From positions 3,348,001 to 3,412,000 of the forward strand of contig JBANDB010000004.1 of assembly GCA_037576215.1 (NCBI GenBank): 64,000 nucleotides of DNA, written 5' to 3'. Every line of letters begins with the position of its first letter. Position 1 is the stretch's first letter. The DNA is from Armillaria gallica (Eukaryota > Basidiomycota > Agaricomycetes > Agaricales > Physalacriaceae). Below, piece by piece: positions 34,048 to 45,788 of the stretch. The notes beneath the pieces were generated by a model. The model was given only the letters and a program-made list of their open reading frames with translations, searched no databases and had not been told where the DNA came from. The position numbers were made by a program, and so were the translations under genes.

Positions 34048-36563
34048 TCACTTGACAAGCACCCTGCCCAAGAACTCTCGAATCGACAGTAGCCATTGCC
34101 GCCGAGCGTCAGTAGAAGATACCCATCCGTAGAAAATGACCAAGCTGCCCAAAGCAACCCATGCCATAATAGATAGTATAAGAGTCACTGATGCAGTGTC
34201 CCATAAACACATGATCGCAAATGCAGTGAGGAAAAAGAAGATCCTAAACCCATGGCCATCAGAATGAGGATTCGAATCAAAAGAAAGCACCCACCCCCAC
34301 ATGAGCAAAGCGTACGGAAGACTATAGATGATTGCGATGTTGTCATATCTGAAAGAAGAATCTTGATACGAGTTCATGATCTTTACCTGTTGAAATCTCA
34401 TCAGGAAACAAATAATGTTATAGTTGGGCAAAAACGCACAGCCTCGTGAGTCGAGATTTTGGGCCTTGTGTTGTTACAGCGAAGAAGCAACAGAGCAAAG
34501 AATAAGCTTCCAAGGGAAGAAAGGATCGAAAGGTATATAAAACTCTTAAGAGGCTCACTTGTCGAACTATTATCGACCGATTGGATAGATAAAAACGCGA
34601 CATCTACATTGATGAGTACTGTAGACTGGTCTGCACATCAGCGCTTATCGCCTTTAATATCGGATTCGGAAGACTTACGTATAGAGTTAGGTGCGACCAG
34701 TCTTTGCAAATATTATCGATAAACTCTCTCCAGGCCACTTGGCTAAGTAGCCCGTCCGACAGCATGGATTCGATCTCTCGAAGGTGGGCACAAGGTGCAG
34801 CGAAGAGCAGGCATTTGAGTATGTGAAATAGAAAGGAGCGCTTGTGAACCTTGTTCTTGTCGTAAATGGAGGTACCTCGATTGAGACGTGCGACAGGTTC
34901 ACCGTAAAAGTGAAGGAAGCGTTCGTGGGCTAGTCAGCAAGGGGGTTTGAGTCTGTGCTGTGGGGAATAGCAGAGTAAGAGGAACACACCAAAGTGTTTC
35001 ATGAGGATGTAAGCAATTCGAGAAACCCCGGGTCCAGAATCGTCGTTGGCTTCTCGGCTCTTCGCAGGAAGAAGTTGCAGCATTCCGCGTAGCTCCTCTA
35101 TACTATAAGAAACAGTGGAGGTCGGCGACACCATACTATCTGGTAACCCTTGAGCAAAAGTGGGAGTATAGCAGCGGAGAGTTATAACTCACCACCGATG
35201 GCATGGAGAATGATATCTCTGAGTTCATCGATTACTGCTTGGGAGGCACATCGAGGAGACGGAAAGAGAGCGCAATGATGCCTGCAGGAGGAGCTCATCA
35301 ACAATCACACTCGCCTTACGTTCGATTTGCCCGTACCAGTATTGTGTCTGTATTTCATGTACTATCGATATCAGATTAGTGCACGAAATGCGAACAACCA
35401 TATGCATATCAGTACTGACGAATATGATCTGGCGAAGCGACCCCATTGGTCTTTGGCCAAAGACGCTCCGAAGATTCGAATTTGTCCAACCAGAACACCG
35501 TTCGATTTGCGTGGTGGGCAAAGTAGTATCCGCAAATCGTCCTCTTCGTCCCGCTAAGAGTGACATCCAAGACAAGGTCCACTTTTTCGGTGCCAAAGGA
35601 CACTTCCGTGATATCATGGCGCGTCAGGTATTCGTCAACTTGGTCTACAAATTGCTGAACAGCTTGTAATTTTTCCGGATCAAACAAATACGCGTCGGTG
35701 TAGACAGTAAACAGCTGTGCGTCAGTTTAGATCAGTATCTGGGAAGAGGCAGTGAACGATGCGTACATCATGCTCGCAGCGGAAATAACGGGCCCCTTCA
35801 GGATGGATATAGGAAGTCCATAGTTGAGGGGTTTCGCTTCTACAGAGGGTTGAGGTTCATTCGTGCAAAGGACAGGTGAGTTTCATACCGAGCAAACGAG
35901 ATTGTCAACCTAGCGATGTCATAGCTGATGTGTTTGTCTTCTCTGGATGGAAAAGTGCTCAGTATTTGAATGCTTCATAGAATCAATGACCTACACTTCA
36001 TCTGGCCGGCGGTATCGCTCGAACTCCGTGGGAGCAATGGAGTAGAATAATTCTCCGATGACAGAGCATGCCTCGGAGGTATCTTCTGGCAAGGACTTCT
36101 CTGACTCGCCAAACGTTGTTGTGGTGTCAGGTGATGGTAAAGCGGTATCCACAACGTTGACATGCTGGGACACGATCCTCGAATTGCCAGACTCTGACAA
36201 TGATCCAGAGTGTGACGTCGTGCCCGCCAGGTCATCGTGGCTTGACCTTGACTTGTGCAAGGCCACGTCGGACATGAGTACAGGAACCACATGTGCGGGT
36301 AGACTACTCGAACAATGGGTATCTGCCTGCAAGTTTCCGGTCGTCGAGCTCGTGTATCCCCGTTCCAGGAAACGCAGGGACTGCGATATACACTGCTTTG
36401 TTCGGGGAGGGAGAAAACTGAGAAGGCGCCCCAAGAAGTTGCAAAACGAGTAAAGGGATGTTCGATTATACAGTAGCGCAAGCCTCGAGATGCTTCGTTG
36501 TCTGAGTAAAAACCAGATACGACGAATCAATGCAAATAGAGCAGAGTTTTGACAAGTGAGCAT
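34048..36563 (-). CDS. Agaricomycete multi-exon membrane protein (IHPEG/TDAYLFDP family), copy 1
   Basis: Ten exons (36563-35995, 35909-35889, 35839-35767, 35714-35420, 35361-35337, 35281-35193, 35139-34990, 34929-34679, 34625-34440, 34386-34048) join without a frame break to 665 residues. Residues 1-190 are Ser/Thr-rich after a short hydrophobic start. Then come WTSYIHPEGARYF, VYTDAYLFDPEKLQ, GYYFAHHANRTVFWL, YSIEELRGMLQLL and ERFLHFYGEPVARLNRG. The end carries hydrophobic helices SILSSLGSLLFALLLL, AIIYSLPYALLMWGWV, IFFFLTAFAIMCLWD and LSIMAWVALGSLVIFYG. I know this as a multicopy family of mushroom genomes with no assigned function. The exact 21- and 25-nt microexons are confirmed by identical structure in copy 2. 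Confidence 0.85.
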
Positions 36564-38620
36564 TGTACTGCGAGACAACTGAGAAGTCGGATGAAAATGA
36601 GAGGAGAGGTGTAGGCGGAGATGTGTTTTTATTTCACGAACATAAAATGCTGTTAGCTGTAGAGAAATGATCCATAGTCTTCTGACCACTGTGCCGTTCC
36701 GAGTGACCGACCAAGGTATATCAGGTCGGCGCCTCAGACATGAGTTTACCGAGAGCCGCCTGAACCGCTCTAGCTATATTTGCATAACGGTATCCGGCAT
36801 AGCATCCTGAAGGAAGGGCGTTGATGACGCCGGGTAGCCAGCGCCTACATGTATCTAGACCAAGATGCAATCAGTCAATATTTGTATGTGGCATTTCCTT
36901 GCTAGTTCTGGATATATCACGTCGCGGAGCTGGTCGCACACCGTTTAGATAAGGCGCACAGATAACGTACCATAGCGAAGAGACTCACCAGTAAGGCCAC
37001 TGTCATTCTGGTTGGCACCATCATCATAAATGAGCATACAGGGTCACTCATATTCGCCCAAATTTGGAAAAGTACGGTCTTGCGCTTCCTCCTGGACCTC
37101 CAGACGGACCACAAACTGTTGGGAGACAACGGGGGCAACGAGGCCATTTGAGTGGAAGTAAATGAACTAGACCATGCATTAAACATGTACGGCACATGCA
37201 AGACACCGCAAGGAGCCTCGAATTCATCGTAATTCAGACGAGGAGCCGACCTTGAAGACCTTGTAACAACACATTCGGCACTTCCACGTCAGACCTTGTC
37301 GCGGTGACAGTAGAGCGAAAGGATCGCTCGGTAGTCGATTCAGTGGATTTAATCCGTCCCTGAGTACAAAGTACGTCAAAATCTGAGTGTTTTGAATTAT
37401 CGGAATTACTCATCTTTCCTGTATGCTGTTATGTTGCCGCCATCTGTACTCGGAAACAATAAAGCGGAAAGAATATAGAACATGTTTGACACATGTCCGA
37501 ACCTGTGGACGACTTGGATGCCATGCCAGAGGAGTGCCGAGTGATGCTACTCGTAGTCACCGGTCTCTACACGTGAGAAGGCGAGCCAAAACGGATACGC
37601 GCACCAGTTTGTTTGATTACAGAACGTAGAATCAAGACTTCGAGCCAATTTCGGATATTGTGGCATATACTATGCACCGTCGACCGAAAGATGTTGGTTC
37701 TGAGTGCGAAAATGTAGTCGGTCGATAGTAGGATCTTCTACTGTCGGATTTGCATCTTGAAGTGCTGGGTTAAAGTGTAAGATATTCGAACTTCTCATGG
37801 CAGTCAGTCACCGTTCGGGTTCTCGTACAGGTTCACTTACGTGTTGGCTTATTTCCGCGGGTATTTCGTAGTATATAACGCTAGGTATTTCGTAGTTAGT
37901 CCACATGTCGCGTTTGCCAAAGATGTAAACCATTTTTTCCACTCACTTCGTTTGAGAACGGACCCACAATTCTAACACAAACGCGACATAAAACTCTTGT
38001 CCAGCTGGACACCGTCAAAAAACTTGTTGCCTTAGCGAGGCCGTTGAAGTCGCACTACTCTCGTTTTCTGCTCGTCGCTATCGACAATGTGGTTATATTC
38101 CCGTCCGAAGGTCTTGGGGATCGCAAATTGTCCAAACGAGGCCGAATTCGCCCGTGTCGTTTGCCTGCACGAAGGCCGAAGGATCGTGCCACCATTGCCT
38201 GGCAAGGCCAATGTCGCCTTGCGTCGCAATGCGCTCGTTGAGAGCTCATTGCCCGACACTGGCCGAAGAGTGAGTGCTGTGTCGCTAAACTGTGGAGTTG
38301 GACTGCCGAAATGTTGAGTCGAGCAGCTGATGGTTGTCGCCTCGGAATTGGGAGGCGTGGGATCGTGCCAGAGCCGTAGAGATCATGGGGGAGCTGTTGA
38401 TTCTAACATAAAGATGGCGATGTGCAGCCACAGCTGGCGGTAGTACTTCAAGCTTGAGCAATGCCAAAGTTGACGGCGAGCGCGTCGCAGACACACGTGG
38501 TGGCTGTGCTAGGAAATACGGTCACGTAGTGCTGACGCGGCTGACGTCACTCACGCAGATGTCTCACAAGCTGCTACCAAGTCCGGCGTATATGCACTCC
38601 TTTTCTTCATTACCCCCACC
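36564..38620. other. Variable part of unit 1; gene fragments only
   Basis: A minus-strand frame at 36917-37201 and short exon-like pieces (DDGANQNDSG before a GTGAGT) correspond to pieces in unit 2 (HNGANDSMEV), so remnants of a minus-strand gene may lie here. About 37005-37660 has no counterpart in unit 2. The last 600 bp is the upstream region of the next gene and is conserved between units. Confidence 0.35.
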
Positions 38621-40002
38621 ATGGAATCGTCAACGCCACCCTTTATTGAACCCTCTGCGTTAGCCGCGAATCTCAGCAAATTTTCGAGTTGGACAAGGGC
38701 GGCCTTGGTGGATGACCTGCCTTCACCTACCAATACTCCCGCAGTGGAAGCTCAGAAAGAAGTTATTACGCGCTTTGAACTCCCCGAATCTTTGGAGGTG
38801 CGTCGAGCTGCTAATGGATAACCTTTTTTGTCGATGACACGCTGTGCGCAATCTAGAAAAGCCTCATTGCAGCTAGGGATGACCCGCTAGAGGATCCCAT
38901 GACGCAAGAGTTTGCTCGGAAACTTTTGGCGGCATATGCAGGACGGTTCACTTCGACTGCAGATGACAAAGAACTGAGACATGCGTGGAAATACCTCGCA
39001 GGTGTACATGCAAACCTCGCATTTTCTATCGATCCCGAAAACTGTTTTCAGCCCAGCGAGTCCACTACGCGAAGTCCAGTAGACTTCCTCATGGTATTGG
39101 CTGTACGAATGTTGTCCACGATGCAGATTCCGTCTCCTATAAGGTGCATCTTCAGGTAGTTTATCGCGTTGGCGTTTCTAATGTCTGTCGCAGATATCAG
39201 CATGAGGTCGAGATGGCAATGGCAAAGACCTACTATTCTCCTCCCCCATTCACTATTTCCGAATCCTTTACATGTGGTGGCCAGGCCAACTACCGGGTGT
39301 CGACTGAAGATGAAACCGAGATCGAACAATTCGCATACAAACACGATGTTAGAAAGGAGATTTCTACCGAAGCCGGCTCGGATATCTGTTACTTCCTTTT
39401 GGCAATGTTTGCGATTGAATACAACAATGATTCGGCCGCTGCTTTCCATCAGCTCCTCATGGACTTTGCAGCCATCCTCCGACACCGTCAACTACTCGGG
39501 TTCTCGTTCGATTATCTTTTGGGAATGACAGGCTGCCACTATACCGGCTCCAACTCGTTTCGTCTAAAGTTCTTTCTTGGTGCTCTTGTGGGTCCAGTCT
39601 TATTGGTAAAAATTCCCGTTCTGAATTTCTACCAAGGACGGAGAAAGAGGACGTGTCAAGTCATGGGATGTTGGAGAGCTGGACATCATACGGCCGGAAG
39701 AGCACCTTCAGGCTTATGTCTGGATCTCCAATAGCATATCCCAATTCGTCGCCTTTGCGAACGACTGGCACTTTGATCCCAGTGCGCCGCGTGATCTCGA
39801 GAAACTAGCATGGCGAGCGGATGGGAGCGAGAAGGGTTCACGAGGAAAACACAGGTACTATTTAAGCGAAGTTGATGTGGTTGAAGGTTGGGAAGAGGAC
39901 CAGTTTGGAAGGAATATGGACGTCATTGTGGAACCCGATGGAACGTTGTATAAGGGCTCGCATAAGCACTTCGCGGACGGGCGTCTGGATACCGCCAAAT
40001 AG
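38621..40002 (+). CDS. Unrecognised four-exon protein, copy 1
   Basis: Exons 38621-38797, 38857-39143, 39194-39587 and 39637-40002 give 407 residues. Intron ends are GT-AG and match copy 2 exactly. Visible stretches include PMTQEFARKLLAAYAGRF, KTYYSPPPFTISESFTCGG, GSDICYFLLAMFAIEYNN, HLQAYVWISNSISQFVAFA and MDVIVEPDGTLYKGSH. There is no signal peptide or clear membrane segment, so a soluble intracellular protein is likely. No domain recognised. Conservation of frame and splice sites in both copies, while the flanks diverge, argues for selection. A relic of the same family occurs at 18.2-18.7 kb. Confidence 0.8.
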
Positions 40003-41146
40003 AAGTTGTCTACAGCGCGCCGCTCCGTCTTCAGTTCATATTACACATCCGCATGTTCACATCATTTCTAGATAATTAAAAAGGCTTTCTGGCTCTCCAC
40101 CCTTTGAACTCGCATAGAGTCGAACCTGCCCTCAAATCGACCTTCGCCACCAACAGCGTCCGCAGAGCCACGCTGACGACCGCGTCTACTACGAGATCGT
40201 CACCCGCTTCTGGCACCCCATCCTGACAAAGATAAATATCCTGAACCCGGCCAGGCGCACATCGAAGACTGTCACAGAGGTGCAGAAAGCATACACGCGT
40301 TCGGTTCTTGGCATGCAGATGAAGCTGAGCGTCCAATGTGTCGGACGAGACGTCGCTCTCTTCCGTGCAAAGGCTGGTATCTTCGATGTGAATATACGAC
40401 CAGATTTTGTCGCAGGAGAGCACGACCCCTTGGAGACCAAGCAAATACTATCGAGCGGTGTCGAATGACCTAATTATTCAAATCTACATACGGACGCCAT
40501 GCCTGATGAGGGGGGGGGGATTCCACGCTTGCAAGGAAGATTTCATGAAGAATTTCGGTAGGTACGCGCCGTACACAGCTGAGAATAGTCGCGTGGAGGA
40601 GAGACGTACTGAGTACTTCAAGAAAAGAAAACGGAGGACGCTCTCAGAAAGAAAAGACACGAGAAATCGACACTTACGGCGGAGTGGCTTGAGTGAAAAG
40701 CGATAAAGACACTCGGCAAATTCCGGTACGCCTTAAACGGCCACTGCATTTCACCACTCTTTCAAGTTACCCTTTGTTCTTTGTACAGGGATTCCCCCTA
40801 CAAGCAAACTCTTGAATTTGCATTACAACCTATGCCAACTACGACAATCAGGTTCTGCTGCAACAGATTTTCGGATTCTTCTCAAGCGTTGTTGTTCAAG
40901 TTATAATTTCGCTGCCGCCAGTCTTCAATGGTATGATAGGGCCCTAGTAACTGTCTAGATTAATATGAACAAAGCGATGGAAGGAATTCATTGTTCCTGT
41001 TGGGAATGCGCCACTGCAGCACTCGTTCCTGTTTTCGACTATAAATTCGCGTAACCCAAACGCACCATACCCCTCATCCTTTCTATTGAATTTCTACGGT
41101 AAGCTACTCTCCTCTCACACCGAATACGATTGACAAGCTTTATCAG
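40003..41146. other. Conserved block and upstream region of the third gene
   Basis: 40076-40490 is strongly similar to 48775-49145 and is open in both directions: plus RVYYEIVTRFWHPILTKI, minus CDKIWSYIHIEDTSL. Copy 2 has a one-base deletion that breaks either frame, so coding is doubtful. A TATA-like CTATAAAT lies near 41039, as before the intact gene at 50171. Confidence 0.4.
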
Positions 41147-41329
41147 ATGTCCACCCCTACGCAACCCACCGAGAGCCAACCACTTAGTGACGCGCCCCCG
41201 TCGACGAACTCAGTCACATCCGAGTCGCGAAATCAACTTCCGCGACCTGTCCGCTCCTCGTCTCTCCCTCGTCTTCACGCCTCCACACCGTCTAGGCTAA
41301 TGATACATACGCCTGGCCCACCCCGCTAA
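41147..41329 (+). pseudogene. 5' truncated copy of the gene at 50171, cut by the duplication breakpoint
   Basis: The frame starts MSTPTQPTESQPLSDAP, matching the first 17 residues of the intact gene (MSTPTQPTESQPLGDAP), then runs into unrelated sequence at 41203 and stops at 41329. Promoter and ATG are retained, so a short chimeric peptide could still be made. Confidence 0.8.
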
Positions 41330-41549
41330 TAATAGCTCGTGCCCGTCCAACCTCTGCTTGACATCCCATCGCATCCCTCCTATTAATAGATCATGCCCCC
41401 GTTGACGTCCACACCACCCTCCGCGCACACAGCCCAAGCTCCTCCCTTCCATCCCCGCGTGCTCGCTGACTCTCAACCCCTGAGTACGCTGCCTCCTTCG
41501 CAATCCGTTCACATTCTCTGTCCTCGGGTTAGTTTGGTTCCGTGAATAT

Positions 41550-42679
41550 CACTCCAAGACTTACCGATGGCGAGCTCTGACGTGTGCTCGAATTCGTGAG
41601 ATCCGTTCCCAGCGAAGTAGACGGGATTGGGAAATTGCAATAGACGTGACACGAACAAGCCGGGGGCCGTACAAGGGAGCCGGAAGCGGACAGACTAACA
41701 AACTATTGAGAAAGAAATCATTTACAAAAGGTAGTACTCGCACCTTGCGCACCTGTCTACCATCCTCCTAAGCCCATCCCGTCGTCGTGTACAATCCATG
41801 AGAGAGAGCCTCGCTTGCCGCCGTAGAAACTGGGCACAATAAATCAAAAATGGAATAAGAATGAACAAATGTCAAGCTCACCGTTACCCTCCCTGAATTT
41901 AGCCGTATCCAGTCTTGATCCATGGCGAGTATTCCACTCTCTGAAAGGCGGCATCAGCGACCGGTGACGGGATGAGAGAAAACGCATACTGTCGGCCATA
42001 CTGCATGAATCGGTGCAACGTCGGCGCACTGGAGTGGAGAGATCGGCTGCCAAATTTCTGAGAATGGTGAAAACATGATAGATATACATACACATACCTT
42101 GTACATCGTGTATCCATCCAAAAAAATCACATTAATTCATTCTATGAAATACCTTTTCAGTAACTTTGAGGGGAAATAGAAAGAGCCTTACCTCGACTGA
42201 ATCGACGCGTCCTTGACGGTCTGCACTGCGTACACGGTCCAGATCCAAATCGGCAGCGGCGGCGATAAAACTGGAGGAAGAAAGATTAAGAAAAAAGAGT
42301 CCAAGAGAGGCGTGAAAATTTGTGCTCACCATCGAGTAGCATTGAGGTCGGACGGCGACGACGTGGTGGTTAAGAGCAAAAGTCGTCGATCGTCAAAACC
42401 TGCCCAAACGAGTAGGTTTTTAGTCACGAGATCACGATGCGTCAGAGACGCGAGACTGATACTCACTGTGCACGGCGTCGAGTGTTGGGAATAGACGTCG
42501 GCAGGCACAAAGGACGTGGCGGATATGGCTCGAACGAACGTATATTCGTGGACAGATACGTAGGTGATGGGGGTACGAAGCCAAGAAACAGTCGTGATCG
42601 ATACGAAAATCAAAATAATGTAAAACAAAAGACGGCTACGCCGTCGGCCCAGTGGCTGTGAAACCATAATCCTCAACAT
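41550..42679 (-). pseudogene. Frameshifted unrecognised gene in the spacer between units
   Basis: Minus-strand exon-like pieces follow in order: RRRSRLLFYIILIFVSITTV (membrane anchor), VHEYTFVRAISATSFVPADV, FDDRRLLLLTTTSSPSDL, RFMQYGRQYAFSLIPSPV, YSPWIKTGYG then KFREGNGELDI one base out of frame, FYGGKRGSLSWIVHDDG and LPFVNDFFLNSLLVCPLP. GT-AG introns fit between several. The one-base shift at about 41903 and a stop after GLGGW indicate decay. It begins exactly at the left edge of unit 2, so its promoter was replaced or lost there. No family recognised. Confidence 0.5.
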
Positions 42680-43450
42680 CGAGCTGTGGTGTTCACGGTC
42701 GATATCAGCAGTTTATCGTCTCCTCTGTCTTCGAATCTATAGGACTCAGTGAGGTGAAGCGCTAACGCCCGTCCGCGACACACTCACTCGGAGTCTGCCA
42801 CGATCTTTGGTTCCAAGCTGGTTGACGAATGAGTCGCGGTGTACGATGATCCTACATTTGGGGTTGAGACGCCAAGCCAGCTCAACAACTATTTGGACAC
42901 ACACCTTCGGCAGGACTGGGCGCCAAATTCGACGCTACTGTTCCCGCACCCTGGATGTCTTTTCTGTCGTTTCCATCCTTAGATCTTGTAGAATGCCAGG
43001 GTGAGGTGATGCATACTCACGTTGTGATGGTCATTGCTCTGATCCTTTCAGCGGTCCATGTGGCTCGTGAAGACTTTATCTGTAAAGTTGGGCGCTTGTT
43101 ATTTCGAAGCGCCTAGCCTCGTAATAATCCAGGTGTATCGGACCTTCTTGTGACATACATATAATAAATAACATGATAAGGAAGTGCCGCTGAACCGTAC
43201 TCGTTGCCAATGACGTGAAACGCTATAATTATTGTCTACATGCATGCAGATCAGTCACTTGACAAACACCCTGCCCAAGAACTCTCGAATCGACAGTAGC
43301 CATTGCCGCCGAGCGTCAGTGGAATATACCCATCCGTAGAAAATGACCAAGCTGCCGAAAGCAGCCCGTCCCATAATAGATAGCACAAGAGTCACTGGTG
43401 CAGTGTCCCATAAACACATGATATCAAATGCAGTGACGAAAAAGAAGATC

Positions 43451-45788
43451 CTAGAACCAGTAGGGATGGCCATCAAAATGAGGATTTGAATCAAAAGGAA
43501 GCACCCACCCCCACATGAGCAAAGCGTACGGAAGACTATAGATGATTGCGACGTTGTCATATCTGCAAGAAGAATCTTGATACGAGTTCATGATATTTAC
43601 CTGTTAAAATCTCATCAGGAAACAAATAATGTTACAGTGGGGCATAAACGCACAGCCTCGCAAGTCGAGATATTGCGCCTTGTGTTGTTACGGCGGAGAA
43701 GCAACAGAGCAAAGAATAGGCTTCCAAGGGAAGAAAGGATCGAAAGGTATATAATACTCTTGAGAGGCGAACTTGTCGGACTTGCATCGACCGATTGGAT
43801 AGATAGAAACCCGACATCTACAGTGATGAGTACAGTAGACTGGTCGGCACATCAGCGCTTATCGCCTTTAATATCGGATTCGGAAGACTTACGTATATAG
43901 TCAGGTGCGACCAGTCTTTGCAAATCTTATCGATAAACTCTCTCCAGGCCACTTGGCTAACTAGCCCGTCCAACAGCATGGATTCGATCTCTCGAAGGTG
44001 GGCACAAGGTGCACCGAAGAGCAGGAATTTGAGTACGTGAAATATGAAGGAGCGCTTGTGAACCTTGTTCTTGTCGTAAATGGAGGTACCTCGATTGAGA
44101 CGTGCGACAGGTTCGCCGTAAAAGTGAAGGAAGCGTTCGCGGGCTAGTCGGAAAGAGGGTTTGAGTCTGTGCCGTGGGGAGTAGCAGAATAAAAAGTGCG
44201 CACCAAAGTGCTTCATGAGGATGTAAGCAATTCGAGAAACCCCGGGTCCAGAATCGTCGTTGGCTTCTCCACTCTTCGCAGGAAGAAGTTGCAGCATTCC
44301 GCGTAGCTCCTCTATACTATAAGAAACGGTGGACGTTAGTGATACCATACTATCTGGTAACCCTTCAGTGGGAGTATCGCAGCGGAGAGTTACTATGACT
44401 CACCACCAATGGCATGGAGAATGATATCTCTGAGTTCATCGATTACTGCTTGGGACACACATCGAGGAGATGGAAAGAGAGCGCAGTGATGCCTGCAGGA
44501 GGAGCTCGTTAACAACCACATTCACGTTAGGTTCAAATTTCTCATACCAGTATTGCGACTGTATTTCATGTACTATCGGTATCCAATTAGTGCACGAAAT
44601 GCGAACAACCATATGCATGTCAGTACTGACGAATATGATCCGACGAAGTGACCCCATTGGTCTTTGGCCAAAGACGCTCCGAAGATTCGAATTCGTCCAA
44701 CCAGAACACTGTTCGATTTGCGTGGTAGGCAAAGTAGTATCCGCAAATCGTCCTCTTCGTCTCGCTGAGAGTGACATCCAAGACAAGGTCCACTTTTTCT
44801 GTGTCAAAGGACACTTCCGTGGTATCAAGGCACGTCAGGTATTCGTCAACTTGACCTACAAATCGCTGAACAGCTTGTAATTTTTCCGGATCAAACAAAT
44901 ACGCGTCGGTGTAGACAGTAAACAGCTGTGCATCAGTTTAAATCAGTATTAGGGAGGAAGCGGTGAACGATGCGTACATCATGTTCGCAGCGGAAATAAC
45001 GGGCTCCTTCAGGATGGATGTAGGAAGTCCACGGTTGAGGGGTTTCGCTTCTACAGGGGGTTGAAGTTCTTCCGTGCAAAAGATAGGTGAGCTTCATACC
45101 GAGCAAACGAGACTGTCAATCTAGCGATGTCATAGCTGAAGTGTTCGTTTTCTCTGGATGAAAAGTGCTCAGTATTTGGATGCTTCATAGTATTAATGAC
45201 CTACACCTTATCTGGCCGGTGGGATCGCTCGAACTCCGTAGGAGCAATGGGGTAAAATAATTCTCCAATGACAGAGCATGCATTGGAGGTATCTTCTGGC
45301 AAGGGCGTCTCTGACTCGCTAAACGTTGTTGTGGTGTCAGGTGATGGCAAAGCGGTATCCATAACGTTGACAGGCTGGAATGTGATACTCGAATTACCAG
45401 ACTCTGGCAATGACCCAGAGTGTGGCGTTGTGCTCACCAAGTCATCGTGACTTGACCTCGACTTGTGCAAGACCTCGTCGGACATGAGTACAGGAACCAC
45501 GTGTGCGGGTAGACTACTCGAACAATGGTAGCCAAAGTGGGTCTCTGCCTTCAAGTTTCCGGTTATCGAGCTTGTGTATCCCCGCCCCAGGAAACCCAGC
45601 AACTGCGATATACACTGCTTTGTTTGGGGAGAGAGAAAACTGAAGAGGCGCTCGAAGAGGTTGAAAAACGAATAGTAGAGAGATGTACGATTATACAGTA
45701 AGGCAAGCTTCGAGGCGCTTCGTTGTCTGAATGAAAGCCAGCTACGACGAATCAATGCAGATAGAGCAGAGGTTTGACAAGTGAGCAT
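43451..45788 (-). CDS. Agaricomycete membrane protein (IHPEG/TDAYLFDP family), copy 2, C-terminally truncated
   Basis: Exons 45788-45205, 45120-45100, 45050-44978, 44925-44631, 44572-44548, 44492-44404, 44353-44204, 44143-43893, 43839-43654 and 43600-43451 give 607 residues. All splice sites correspond to copy 1. In the last exon, CATCCCTACTGGTTCTAGG replaces the CATGGGTTTAGG of copy 1: seven extra bases shift the frame to an immediate TAG at 43453. The final hydrophobic helices (still readable in another frame to 43255) are lost, leaving one helix at AIIYSLPYALLMWGWV. Either a truncated but expressed variant or an early pseudogene. Confidence 0.75.

Larger units (their letters stand above)
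33471..41202 (+). repeat. Large direct duplication, unit 1
   Basis: From about GGTCGATGTCGGCAGTTTATC (33484) to CCACTTAGTGACGCGCC (41202) this unit aligns with unit 2 in the same orientation and gene order. It has private indels, including different sequence around 37005-37660 and loss of about 350 bp at 40588. Confidence 0.88.

Noticed and set aside
39048..39491. Minus-strand ORF over the four-exon gene (also at 47737-48228)
   Set aside because: Antisense shadow; the plus frame has consistent splice sites and preserved frame in both copies.
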